A stretch of 64,000 nt of DNA, taken from Atlantibacter subterraneus (GTDB lineage: Bacteria > Pseudomonadota > Gammaproteobacteria > Enterobacterales > Enterobacteriaceae). Below the pieces are notes generated by a model, which worked only from the letters and a program-made list of their open reading frames with translations, was not told the origin of the DNA and made no database searches. Numbering within the stretch: position 1 is the first letter of the stretch; each line of letters begins with the position of its first letter. Position numbers and translations under genes: made by a program. Of the stretch, positions 34,757 to 42,554 are shown one piece after another. The stretch lies in the NCBI RefSeq assembly GCF_027853245.1, contig NZ_JAPTZM010000006.1; one strand, 5' to 3'.

Positions 34757-35200
34757 TTAGTCGTGGTGGTGATGGGGATGTTGATGGGAGTGTGTCTCGT
34801 CAGGGTCAACCGGCACGACGATCACCTGACCATGTCGCACCCCACGTTCGGTAATCACCTTATCGGCAAAAGTGCGGACATGCTGGGTCTCCCCTTTCAA
34901 CAACGACACCTCAAGGCAACTGCCGTGGTCGAGATGCACATGCAGGCTGGTGAGCGACAGGTCGTGATGATCGTGAAAAGTACGCGTTAGCCGGCGGGAC
35001 AATTCGCGGGCTTCATGATCGTAAATATAAAACAGCGCCGCGATGCACGGCCCGCTAGCGCTGGTGGTAGCGGCGTCCTGCAACCCGGCACGGACTAAAT
35101 CACGTACCGCTTCGGAACGGTTTTGATAGCCACGGGTTTGGATCAGAGCATCCACTTCAGCCAGTAAATCATCGTCAAGAGACAGGGTTACACGTTGCAT
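34757..35200 (-). CDS. nikR: Nickel-responsive regulator NikR
   Basis: A 147-residue ribbon-helix-helix repressor with an ACT-like nickel-sensing domain. The DNA-binding part reads MQRVTLSLDDDLLAEVDALI with the NRSEAVRDLVR helix. The nickel ligands are visible as His-X-His and Cys in LHVHLDHGSCLEV (about residues 87, 89, 95) and the fourth His in FHDHHDLS (about 76). A His-rich tail (HSHQHPHHHHD) longer than in E. coli NikR (133 residues) follows. The start at 35200 aligns with family starts; an upstream in-frame stretch to 35365 is spurious. Its usual target, a nik importer operon, is not in this window; location beside hyf ties nickel supply to NiFe hydrogenase. Confidence 0.94.
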   Translation of the reverse strand: MQRVTLSLDDDLLAEVDALIQTRGYQNRSEAVRDLVRAGLQDAATTSASGPCIAALFYIYDHEARELSRRLTRTFHDHHDLSLTSLHVHLDHGSCLEVSLLKGETQHVRTFADKVITERGVRHGQVIVVPVDPDETHSHQHPHHHHD

Positions 35201-35299
35201 AGTTCTTTTCCGAATTAAGTTCTGCGCGGAGTATCGCACGCTGTGCAAGGGGGAACATTGATGCAGCGCGCTTTGCGGGTTTGCCAGTGATTCGATATG

Positions 35300-35332
35300 A
35301 AAAAGGGCTGCCAGCGAAACACTGGCAACCCT
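35300..35332 (-). terminator. Hairpin upstream of nikR, second terminator behind hok
   Basis: AGGGcTGCCAG / CTGGCAaCCCT forms an 11-pair stem with one mismatch and a seven-base loop; on the minus strand TTTT follows. It lies 100 bp before nikR and would block hok transcripts from running into it. Confidence 0.6.
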
Positions 35333-35372
35333 GTTAAAAGGCACTCTCGGCATGCCTGACCGCATCAGCCTG

Positions 35373-35394
35373 AAAAGGCGGGGTTTCCCCCGCC
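35373..35394 (-). terminator. Intrinsic terminator of hok
   Basis: GGCGGGG-TTT-CCCCCGCC hairpin, followed on the minus strand by TTTTCA, ten bases after the hok stop codon. Confidence 0.7.
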
Positions 35395-35402
35395 TCCAGG
35401 TG

Positions 35403-35561
35403 CTACTTACCAGGTTCGTAAGCCAGTAACGCAGCGACCTCCCTGCTTCCGTCTTTTACCCGCAGCTCGCACAGCGAACTTCGCGTCAGATACGTGAATA
35501 TCAACAGTGTCAAACACACCATAAATACACACCAGAGCAGGGCGTTTCGCGGCAGTTTCAT
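35403..35561 (-). CDS. Hok/Gef-type small membrane toxin
   Basis: A 52-residue product reading MKLPRNALLWCVFMVCLTLL at the start, then a single membrane segment and a C-terminal part with TRSSLCELRVKDGSREVAAL and LLAYEPGK. The transmembrane helix, the Cys-Glu-Leu/Val-Arg motif and the AYEP end are the hallmarks of Hok toxins, which depolarise the inner membrane when expressed. AAGGAGAAGAAAGCG provides the ribosome site. A 105-codon frame (35407-35724) overlaps hok in another frame in the position of the mok reading frame that couples hok translation in classical loci. The gene is intact, unlike many chromosomal hok copies. Regulation by an antisense RNA is expected. Confidence 0.85.
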   Translation of the reverse strand: MKLPRNALLWCVFMVCLTLLIFTYLTRSSLCELRVKDGSREVAALLAYEPGK

Positions 35562-35604
35562 CGCTTTCTTCTCCTTGTCTTGCGACAGGTAAGAGGCTAT
35601 CCTG

Positions 35605-35672
35605 ATGTTGTTTAGGTATGCAGGTAGCCTCGTTGGTTAATTGAAAATTGACCTTCGGGGCTTTCTTCTTTC
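35605..35672 (+). ncRNA. Predicted Sok-type antisense RNA
   Basis: A plus-strand promoter TTGTCT-17 bp-TATCCT (35575-35580 and 35598-35603) lies just upstream of the hok ribosome site and points into the hok leader. The transcript would begin near 35610 and end near 35672 after CTTCGGGGCTTTCTTCTTT. Position, length and complementarity to the leader fit Sok RNA. Boundaries are approximate. Confidence 0.5.
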
Positions 35673-35782
35673 TGCCGCACAACACCACTTCACTACCCTG
35701 CGTTAATGAGGCAAAAAGCCTCAAGCGCCGCCGCCACTATAAGCCTCACGTTATCCCGCAAAATATTAAGAAAATCTGAAAT

Positions 35783-35806
35783 AAAAACGCCCCGGGGCAA
35801 CGGGGC
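35783..35806 (-). terminator. Intrinsic terminator of norVW
   Basis: On the minus strand GCCCCGTTGCCCCGGGGC forms a five-pair stem, followed by GTTTTTAT. It lies 63 bp after the norW stop codon. Confidence 0.8.
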
Positions 35807-35868
35807 AAAAAAGTGCTAAGTCACTGACATCGCACCTCCCTGTGCGTTGGAAAATGAGGGTTACCAGG

Positions 35869-37002
35869 TTACGCAGACAAGGCCTTCAGCAACGCAAAGG
35901 CTTCTTTCATCTTGTCTTCACTCACCACAAAAGCACGTAGCTGGCCTTCGGCATCCACGCCTTTCGCCACCATGCCCTGGGCTTCGGTAGAAATCTGCCA
36001 GTTGAGATCGCAGCGGCGGGTTTCCCCCGCCAGATGCAATGGCAGCTCCGGCGTTTTGACTTTGACCAGCATGGCGGGCAACTTCAGCGGCGCGTTACCG
36101 CCGAGCAGGTTTTTCGCCAGCGTCATGGCGCTTATCTGAATCGGTTGCAGGAACGGCAGCAACTGACCATCGATTTCCGCGCAGTCGCCCAGCGCGTAAA
36201 TATCCGGATTGCTGCTTTTCAACGTGCTATCCACCACAATCCCGCGATTCACTTCAACGCCGGCGCTGCGTGCCAGCGCGGTTTCCGGCCGTAAGCCCGT
36301 CGCGGAGATCACCGCGTCCACTTCTACATGGCGATCGCGATCGAAGGTGGCGCGAATGCCGCGGGCAGTTTGCTCCAGCGATTGCAACTGCGATTTGAGC
36401 AGCAGATGTACGCCCATATCCGTCAGACGATGCTGTAAGCGACTACTCACTTCCGGCGGCATCAGCGAAGCCAGAATGCTGGCCGCGTTATCCACCAGCG
36501 TGACGGATTTACCCGCCCGGGTAAAATCCATCGCCAGTTCGCTGCCGATCAAACCGCCGCCGACAATCAGCACCCGACGCGCATCAAACAGCTGCGACTC
36601 GCAGGCTCGGTACTCAAGCTGGCTGTTGAGCGTCAGCATCAGTTCACGCCCGGCCACCGGCGGGATAAACGCGCTGGCCCCGGTGGCCAGCACTAGTTTG
36701 TCGTAACACCACTGATGATCGGTGCTTTTCACCACGCGGGCCAGGGCATCGATTTCTTTGATCCAGGTGTACGGAAACAGGCGCACGTTGTACTGTTCGG
36801 CGAATTCGCCCGCCGACTGCCGCGTCATCTCATCGGCGCGCTGGCCCAGGCTGATAACATGGCTGAGATCGGGTTTGTTGTATTCGTCGATACTGTCGGC
36901 GGCAATTACGCTGATTGCCACCTGGCTATCCTGTTTACGCAGATTTTTGACTAACTGTCGGGCCGCGAAGCCCGACCCGATAATGACGATCCCGTGGCTC
37001 AT
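35869..37002 (-). CDS. norW: NADH:flavorubredoxin reductase NorW
   Basis: A 377-residue FAD- and NAD-binding reductase that supplies electrons from NADH to NorV. The FAD motif GIVIIGSGFAARQLVKNL is at the N-terminus, a second GxGxxG (RVLIVGGGLIGSELAM) binds NADH near residue 150, and the third FAD motif IYALGDCAEI is near residue 270. Length equals E. coli NorW (377). The start overlaps the norV stop by 4 bp, so translation is coupled. Confidence 0.96.
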   Translation of the reverse strand: MSHGIVIIGSGFAARQLVKNLRKQDSQVAISVIAADSIDEYNKPDLSHVISLGQRADEMTRQSAGEFAEQYNVRLFPYTWIKEIDALARVVKSTDHQWCYDKLVLATGASAFIPPVAGRELMLTLNSQLEYRACESQLFDARRVLIVGGGLIGSELAMDFTRAGKSVTLVDNAASILASLMPPEVSSRLQHRLTDMGVHLLLKSQLQSLEQTARGIRATFDRDRHVEVDAVISATGLRPETALARSAGVEVNRGIVVDSTLKSSNPDIYALGDCAEIDGQLLPFLQPIQISAMTLAKNLLGGNAPLKLPAMLVKVKTPELPLHLAGETRRCDLNWQISTEAQGMVAKGVDAEGQLRAFVVSEDKMKEAFALLKALSA

Positions 37003-38444
37003 ACCGCCTCCGTTGCCAGCTCATCGAACACGTCCTTACCCAGTGAACATTCCGGGCACAGGAAGTTGTCCGGCACATCGCTCCACGGCGTACCCGGCTG
37101 GACATCCTGCATCGGCTCGCCGACGGCGGGATCGTAAATCCACTGGCAAACGCTGCACTGCATGCAAGGGCCGAGATCGGCTTCGGCAGCAGCGGCGGCG
37201 CTGTCATCCGGCTTCGGCTCCGCTTTCACGGTGGCTTCCGGCAACGGTGCGAGCGCCCATTGACGGGCAATATCGCGGCCATGCTGGCGGCACAGTTCCA
37301 GTGCATCCACATCCGGACGCCATTTGGCTTTCAGGCTCAGTGACATTTCAAAACCGGCATCCTGCAAGCGGGTAGACAGGCGGTCCACCGCACCGCCGCT
37401 CCAGCCGTGCGAACCGAACGCGCTGGCGCGTTTGTTACGAAAGCGCAGACCGGTCATCTCTTCCACCAGGCCAGCGATTTTCGGCATCATCACGTTGTTC
37501 ATGGTGGACGTCCCCACCAGCACGCCTTTGGAGCGGAACACGTTGGTCAGGATTTCGTTTTTATCGCTGCGCGCCACGTTGAAAATTTTCACCGCCACCA
37601 CCGGGTCAACTTCGTTGATGCCCTGAGCGATGGCATCGGCCATCATGCGTGTGTTGTTGGACATGGTGTCGTAGAAAATGGTGATGCGGTCTTCCTGATA
37701 GTCCGCCGCCCATTTCAGATACAGCTCGACGATCTGGGTCGGGTTTTCACGCCATACCACGCCATGAGAGGTAGCAATCATATCCACCGGCAGGTTGAAG
37801 CCGAGGATCTCGGTGATTTTCGGCGTAACCAGGCGGCTAAACGGCGTCAGGATGTTGGCGTAGTAGCGCTGGCACTGTTCGAACAGTTCAGTCTGATCCA
37901 CTTCGTCGTTAAACAAGCGCTCGTCGCAATAGTGCTGGCCGAAGGCGTCGTTACTGAACAGCACCGCATCGCCGGTCATATAGGTCATCATACTGTCCGG
38001 CCAGTGCAGCATCGGCGTTTCGACGAAGATCAGCTGTTTGCCATTGCCGATATCCAGCGAGTCACCGGTTTTCACCACGTGGAAATTCCACTCCGGGTGA
38101 TGGTGATGGCCGTTAATCGAATCAATTGCGTTGGCGGTGCAGTAGATCGGCGTATCGGGGATTTGCATCATCAGCTCGGTCAGCGCGCCTGCGTGGTCTT
38201 CTTCGGCGTGGTTAATGATGATGTAGTCGATATCCGCCAGATCGATTTCGCTGCGCAGGTTCTGCACGAACTCGCGGCTGAATTTATGATCGACAGTGTC
38301 GATCAGCACATTTTTTTCTTCACGGATGAGGTAACTGTTGTAGCTGCTGCCGCGCAGCGTTTTGTATTCGGTGCCGTGAAAATCGCGAACTTCCCAGTCA
38401 CGCTGTCCAACCCAGGAAATATTGTTCTTAACCAGAATAGCCAT
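36999..38444 (-). CDS. norV: Nitric oxide reductase flavorubredoxin NorV
   Basis: A 481-residue protein with three parts: a metallo-beta-lactamase diiron domain with the ligand motif HAEEDHAG near residue 79 (HxExDH), a flavodoxin domain (ITIFYDTMSNNTRMMADAI near 255) and a C-terminal rubredoxin with CSVCQWIYDP and CPECSLGKDVF. The linker before the rubredoxin is Ala/Glu/Pro-rich. It reduces NO to N2O anaerobically in the cytoplasm. NorR-dependent sigma-54 transcription is indicated by the upstream sites. Confidence 0.97.
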   Translation of the reverse strand: MAILVKNNISWVGQRDWEVRDFHGTEYKTLRGSSYNSYLIREEKNVLIDTVDHKFSREFVQNLRSEIDLADIDYIIINHAEEDHAGALTELMMQIPDTPIYCTANAIDSINGHHHHPEWNFHVVKTGDSLDIGNGKQLIFVETPMLHWPDSMMTYMTGDAVLFSNDAFGQHYCDERLFNDEVDQTELFEQCQRYYANILTPFSRLVTPKITEILGFNLPVDMIATSHGVVWRENPTQIVELYLKWAADYQEDRITIFYDTMSNNTRMMADAIAQGINEVDPVVAVKIFNVARSDKNEILTNVFRSKGVLVGTSTMNNVMMPKIAGLVEEMTGLRFRNKRASAFGSHGWSGGAVDRLSTRLQDAGFEMSLSLKAKWRPDVDALELCRQHGRDIARQWALAPLPEATVKAEPKPDDSAAAAAEADLGPCMQCSVCQWIYDPAVGEPMQDVQPGTPWSDVPDNFLCPECSLGKDVFDELATEAV

Positions 38445-38496
38445 ATCAACCTCTTGTGTTCATGAAATTAAATTCGATTGCGATATGGCTCATATA

Positions 38497-38511
38497 TCAA
38501 GTTGCGTGCCA
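38497..38511 (-). promoter_or_regulatory. Sigma-54 promoter of norVW
   Basis: Minus-strand TGGCACGCAACTTGA matches the -24 box perfectly and the -12 box except for its final base (GA instead of the conserved GC). It lies 53 bp upstream of norV. Because the -12 C is normally well conserved, promoter strength may be reduced. Confidence 0.65.
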
Positions 38512-38566
38512 ACTTTTTAACTATATGATTTTAAATAAATTATTGAATTTAATAACAACATGGCAG

Positions 38567-38622
38567 GTTAAAATGACTATCTCAAAAACAGTCATTTTGA
38601 CCAATATGATTGTCAAAATGAC
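38567..38622. promoter_or_regulatory. Three NorR enhancer sites upstream of norV
   Basis: GTTAAAATGAC (38567-38577), GTCATTTTGAC (38591-38601) and GTCAAAATGAC (38612-38622) all fit GT-N7-AC with palindromic arms, starts 24 and 21 bp apart. Three tandem sites are what the E. coli norR-norV region has. They begin 56 bp upstream of the sigma-54 promoter and end 18 bp before the stop codon of the upstream transporter gene. Confidence 0.85.
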
Positions 38623-38639
38623 TGTGTGCGGTAAGGCGA

Positions 38640-39497
38640 TTAGACGTGGTTGATCATCCGCCAGCGGAACCAGATTTGAGCGAGCAGGATCAGAATGCCG
38701 CCGATAATTTTCTGGGTGGGCAGACGCTCGCCATACCAAATCCCGGCAGCAATTACGGTAAACAGCGGTTCCAGTACCATGATCAGGGCGGCGCTGGCGA
38801 CGGCGGCGTATTTTTGCCCCTGGAGCTGCAACGCGAAGCGCAGGCTGGTGGCGATGAAAATACTGGCCAGTACCCACATTGCGATAGACCAACTAAACGG
38901 CTGGGTAATGTGTTCGACGCTTACGGAAATCGCCAGACCAACGAGGCCCGTTATCATCAGCTGTGCGGTGGTCAGCGGGATTAACGGCACCTCCCGGGCG
39001 CAGCGGCTGGTGTAGCAAAACGAGATCGACTGCACCAGCGCCGTCAGTAAAAACCAGCCCTGGCTGGGGTGGAACGACACCGGGCTGTGCAGGCTTAACA
39101 GCGCCAGGCCAATCGCTGCCACCGGTAAGCACTCCCAGTAAGCCCGCGCCGGGCGCACCCGCATCATCACCCACGCCGTCAGCGGTACAAACAGCATGGC
39201 GAGGCTCATAATAAATGCCCCTTCGCCCAACGACGGCGTGCTGGATACCGAGTAGATCCACAGGCACATGGTTAACGCCATCCAGACGCCGCTGGTCAGC
39301 ACCTGCCGCCACTGATGACGCGGGATAATCTGGCCGCGACAGAACGGCAACAGCACCAGCGAGGCGAAGAAAAACCGCACGCCAAGAAACGCAAACACCG
39401 GCATTCCGGCAATCGCCTCTTTAGAAAAGATCCAGCCGCAGGCGGCAATAAGCGTGGTTAATACTAAAAACAGATCGGCTTGCCGCTGCCGGTTCAT
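38640..39497 (-). CDS. EamA/DMT-family transporter
   Basis: A 285-residue protein with ten predicted transmembrane helices in two EamA repeats, the drug/metabolite transporter fold. Features include FFFASLVLLPFCRG in the first repeat, a central loop near residues 115-120 and AALIMVLEPLFTVIAAGI plus YGERLPTQKIIGGILILLA in the second repeat, the usual family ending. Substrate unknown; members export amino acids, metabolites or drugs. It occupies the place where norR is found in E. coli, but in the same direction as norV. There are 154 bp between it and citT, with the citT terminator in them. Confidence 0.85.
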   Translation of the reverse strand: MNRQRQADLFLVLTTLIAACGWIFSKEAIAGMPVFAFLGVRFFFASLVLLPFCRGQIIPRHQWRQVLTSGVWMALTMCLWIYSVSSTPSLGEGAFIMSLAMLFVPLTAWVMMRVRPARAYWECLPVAAIGLALLSLHSPVSFHPSQGWFLLTALVQSISFCYTSRCAREVPLIPLTTAQLMITGLVGLAISVSVEHITQPFSWSIAMWVLASIFIATSLRFALQLQGQKYAAVASAALIMVLEPLFTVIAAGIWYGERLPTQKIIGGILILLAQIWFRWRMINHV

Positions 39498-39609
39498 GGG
39501 TGATGCTCCCTGGAATCATTAAAATAAGTCAAACAAGGTTCGACTTTATAACATTCCGCTAACCTGAACCACTTCACGCGGGGGAAAAGATTGGGGGGTG
39601 GTAAAACAG

Positions 39610-39635
39610 AAAAAAAGCGCCCCGACGAGGCGCTT
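39610..39635 (-). terminator. Intrinsic terminator of the cit operon
   Basis: On the minus strand AAGCGCC-TCGTCGG-GGCGCTT is followed by TTTTT; the hairpin begins 17 bp after the citT stop codon. Confidence 0.85.
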
Positions 39636-39651
39636 ATCAGCAAGGTGAGGA

Positions 39652-41115
39652 TCAGTTCCAGAGCGCCAGAATCGGCCAGCCGACCAGCATCAGCATCGAG
39701 ATATAAATCACCCCGAAAATCGCGCCGAGACGCCAGTAATCTTTGGACTTCACGTAACCGCAACCGTAGATGATCACGCCAGGGCCGGTGGCATACGGTG
39801 TCAGGCAGCCCATGATACCGATAGACAGCACCAGCAGAATACACAAGTGCTCCATTGGTACGCCCGGGATGCCTTTACCCACCGCGAGGATCACCGGCAG
39901 CATGGTGGCGGTATGCGCCGACAGGCTGGCGAACAGGTAGTGCGCGAAGTAGAACACCAGTACCAGTGCGATCACCGTGCCGGTGGGCGAGAACCCTTCC
40001 AGATGGGTGCTCATGGTTTTCGCAAACCAGTCGATAAAGCCGGAACGAGTCAGACCGTTGGCCATCACCACCAGCGTCGACAGGTTCACCAGGGTGTTCC
40101 AGGCGCTGTGATATTTAGTGATCTCTTTCCACGGCACCACGTGCAGGGCCAGCATTAACGATACCGCCAGCAAGCCCACCGCCGTGGCGTCAATGGCTTC
40201 ACCGCCGAATACCCACAACGCCAGGCTCAACAGCACCAGGCCAATCAGAACGATCTCTTTCTGGGTCAACGCGCCCATCTCTTTCAGCGCGCCGCTGGCC
40301 CAGCTGGAAACCTCTGCACTGTGGGTCACTTCCGGTTTGTACAGCACATACGAGAGCCACGGCGCGATAATCAGCAGAATAATGCCCACCGGTAAAAAAC
40401 TCAGGAACCAGGTCAGCCAGCTGATCTGAATACCGGCGATTTTGCTGACGAATTCAAGACCCAGCACGTTTGGCGCGGCACCAGTGACAAACATTGAGGA
40501 GCTGAGGCTGGTACTGATCACCATCATCCACATCAGGTAGCCGCCGATGCGGCGTGATGACGGGTCGTTGGGATGGGAATTAAACAGCGGCGGCAGGTTT
40601 TTTATAACCGGGAACACGGTGCCGCCGGTGCGCGCGGTATTCGACGGGGTGAACGGTGCCAGCAGGATATCGATTATCACGATGGCATAGCCGAGCGTCA
40701 GGGTACGTTTACCCATAAACTTGACCATAAACAGCGCGATACGCCGCCCCAGCCCGGTTACTTCATAACCCAGCGCGAAAATAAACGCCCCGAACACCAG
40801 CCACACCGTGGTGCTGGAGAAGCCCGCCAGCCCCCACTTCAGCGCCTGCTTACCGGCGTCGAATTTCGGGTCGGCCAGTTCGCTGGCATCGAACAGCAGA
40901 TAATCGCTGCCAATGACGCAAATGGTGACGGCGATAAAGCTGATTGCCGTTGCCGGGATGGGTTCGAGGATCATCCCAACGATCATCGCGACAAACACGG
41001 CAAAATAGTGCCATGCCTGCGGCGGCATACCGTCAGGAACCGGAATGAGCAGCATAACGCCCATTACCACCAGCGGGGCCAGTAACTTCCATATCTTATC
41101 TTTTGAAGCAGTCAT
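39652..41115 (-). CDS. citT: Citrate:succinate antiporter CitT
   Basis: A 487-residue DASS-family carrier, the same length as E. coli CitT, with about 12 helices. Characteristic segments include FAPTPSNTARTGG-type motif here read as LLAPFTPSNTARTGGTVFP, VTGAAPNVLGLEF, and the C-terminal GCLTPYATGPGVIIYG. It takes up citrate in exchange for succinate during fermentation. The start at 41115 (MTASKDKIWK) has GGAGAAACAG upstream and matches the E. coli start; it overlaps the end of citG by 20 bp. Use of CitT rather than a Na-symporter plus oxaloacetate decarboxylase implies the E. coli-type route to succinate. Confidence 0.96.
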   Translation of the reverse strand: MTASKDKIWKLLAPLVVMGVMLLIPVPDGMPPQAWHYFAVFVAMIVGMILEPIPATAISFIAVTICVIGSDYLLFDASELADPKFDAGKQALKWGLAGFSSTTVWLVFGAFIFALGYEVTGLGRRIALFMVKFMGKRTLTLGYAIVIIDILLAPFTPSNTARTGGTVFPVIKNLPPLFNSHPNDPSSRRIGGYLMWMMVISTSLSSSMFVTGAAPNVLGLEFVSKIAGIQISWLTWFLSFLPVGIILLIIAPWLSYVLYKPEVTHSAEVSSWASGALKEMGALTQKEIVLIGLVLLSLALWVFGGEAIDATAVGLLAVSLMLALHVVPWKEITKYHSAWNTLVNLSTLVVMANGLTRSGFIDWFAKTMSTHLEGFSPTGTVIALVLVFYFAHYLFASLSAHTATMLPVILAVGKGIPGVPMEHLCILLVLSIGIMGCLTPYATGPGVIIYGCGYVKSKDYWRLGAIFGVIYISMLMLVGWPILALWN

Positions 41116-42040
41116 CACTGTTTCTCCATGAAAAGCTTGTGCTTGAGAGTGTTTGAGAGTTAACGGTTGAAATTTCAGCTAAAAACCAGGTCACGATCAG
41201 CAGATCGGCGCTGCCGCCGGGGCTGAGATGGCGGGCGATACAGGCGTTATCAAATTCTTCGAGCAAGTGAAGGTCTGACGCGCGACGGATGCCGCCCTGG
41301 CGCAGCAGCGCGATCGCCCTTTGTTGCAGCCAGCGCAGGCCGTCAGCGCCGCCGCGCGATGCCACATTGGTGTCGCCATTGCGCGCCATCAGCACCAGCA
41401 GCGTGTCGAGCAGCGCCAGCTCCGGGTCAATGCCCTGCGCTTTCAGCGCCTGGTAATGGGGTAACGCATGGTCGCTCACCAGCGGGAATCCGGCTTCGGC
41501 TTCGCCGCGCGCGCCGGTCAGGCCGAGCTGCATATAGAGGCGCTGGCCCGCCGTTTGCCCGGGGTTGTGCTGCGCCAGCTCTCGTGCGGTGAGCCCTTCA
41601 CAAAACCCCGCTACCAGGCGGCACAGCGCCTCTGGCGTGACCCGCTTTTGCTGTTGGGTTAATCGCCCCGCTGCCGTACACAGCAGCCCCAGCGAAAAAA
41701 TGCTGCCTTTATGGGTATTCACTCCGGCGGTGGCGCGGAACATTGCCGCTTCGCAGGCCATTCCGATGGGGCGGATCGCGGCCAGCACGGCACTTTCCGG
41801 CAAGCCAGCGCTGCATGCGCCCATCTCCACAAAGCGCGGCAGCCACAGGCGGATGGCATCCGCGCTGCGGTAAAAATCTTCCAGCGCCATGTCCCGGTGC
41901 GCGCCGTTGTTATAGCGGTCCACCAGGCCAGGCTTGGGCGAGAGATTCACTTCCGCCAGCATGGCCCGCCAGGCGCAGTCGCTGTAATGTGCGATGATGT
42001 GCGGCGCAATGCCTCCCTGCTCAAGCGTATTCGGCATCAT
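41096..42040 (-). CDS. citG: Triphosphoribosyl-dephospho-CoA synthase CitG
   Basis: A 314-residue enzyme that makes the precursor of the citrate lyase prosthetic group from ATP and dephospho-CoA. Family motifs are visible: VNLSPKPGLVDR near residue 32, GVNTHKGSIFSLGLL near 105, LTGARGEAEAGFPL and GDTNVASRGG. The last 23 residues (after WFLAEI) extend beyond the E. coli end into the citT start region, making a 20-bp overlap. It overlaps citX by 20 bp at its own start. Confidence 0.93.
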   Translation of the reverse strand: MMPNTLEQGGIAPHIIAHYSDCAWRAMLAEVNLSPKPGLVDRYNNGAHRDMALEDFYRSADAIRLWLPRFVEMGACSAGLPESAVLAAIRPIGMACEAAMFRATAGVNTHKGSIFSLGLLCTAAGRLTQQQKRVTPEALCRLVAGFCEGLTARELAQHNPGQTAGQRLYMQLGLTGARGEAEAGFPLVSDHALPHYQALKAQGIDPELALLDTLLVLMARNGDTNVASRGGADGLRWLQQRAIALLRQGGIRRASDLHLLEEFDNACIARHLSPGGSADLLIVTWFLAEISTVNSQTLSSTSFSWRNSDDCFKR

Positions 42041-42551
42041 TCAGGCGCGTCTCCATATGAGCCAGCAGTTCGGCAAGGGAATGGGATTGCTCGCGGGCGC
42101 AGAGCGCCGCGGCGCGGGAACAAATCAGGCAGGCGCGGGGCGGCAGGGAAAACCGCTGGCGGCTCAGGATTTCGCCTTGCGGCGTTAAGACGTCGATATC
42201 CCATAGCCGCCCCAGCGGGTGCGTCTGCTCCAGCGCGATGGCGGCGCGCTTCACCGCCTGCGCCGGGGCGTTTATCGCCAGCAGCGCTTCAGGGCCGGTA
42301 ATCAAGGCGAAGGAGGCCTGGGCGATTGCCGGCCAACCGGCGTCGCGCGCCATGCCTTTTAGCGCCTGAAGGCCATGGTCAAAAATCCGCCGGGTGAGAT
42401 CGCTGTCTTTCACTGGGCCGGGGGCTACGACGGTGAAGGAAATCAGCGTCACCCCATGTTGCTTAAGCCAGGCCGTTTGCCGCGCCTGGCGCGCATCCCG
42501 GCTGGCCAGCAGTTCCGGCAGCGTTACGGCACGATCCGCAGAACGCGTCAT
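42021..42551 (-). CDS. citX: Apo-citrate lyase phosphoribosyl-dephospho-CoA transferase CitX
   Basis: A 176-residue nucleotidyltransferase that attaches the prosthetic group to CitD. Motifs include the N-terminal LPELLASRDARQARQTAWL, GRLWDIDVLTPQG with the catalytic Asp pair, and the C-terminal PPRACLICSRAAALCARE. It lies 3 bp after citF. In some genera citX is fused to citG; here both are separate genes with overlapping ends. Confidence 0.93.
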   Translation of the reverse strand: MTRSADRAVTLPELLASRDARQARQTAWLKQHGVTLISFTVVAPGPVKDSDLTRRIFDHGLQALKGMARDAGWPAIAQASFALITGPEALLAINAPAQAVKRAAIALEQTHPLGRLWDIDVLTPQGEILSRQRFSLPPRACLICSRAAALCAREQSHSLAELLAHMETRLNDAEYA

Positions 42552-42554
42552 GGC

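Noticed and set aside
35407..35724. A 105-codon frame as an independent protein gene
   Set aside because: It overlaps hok in another frame and fits the position of mok, a translation-coupling frame; treated as part of the hok locus.
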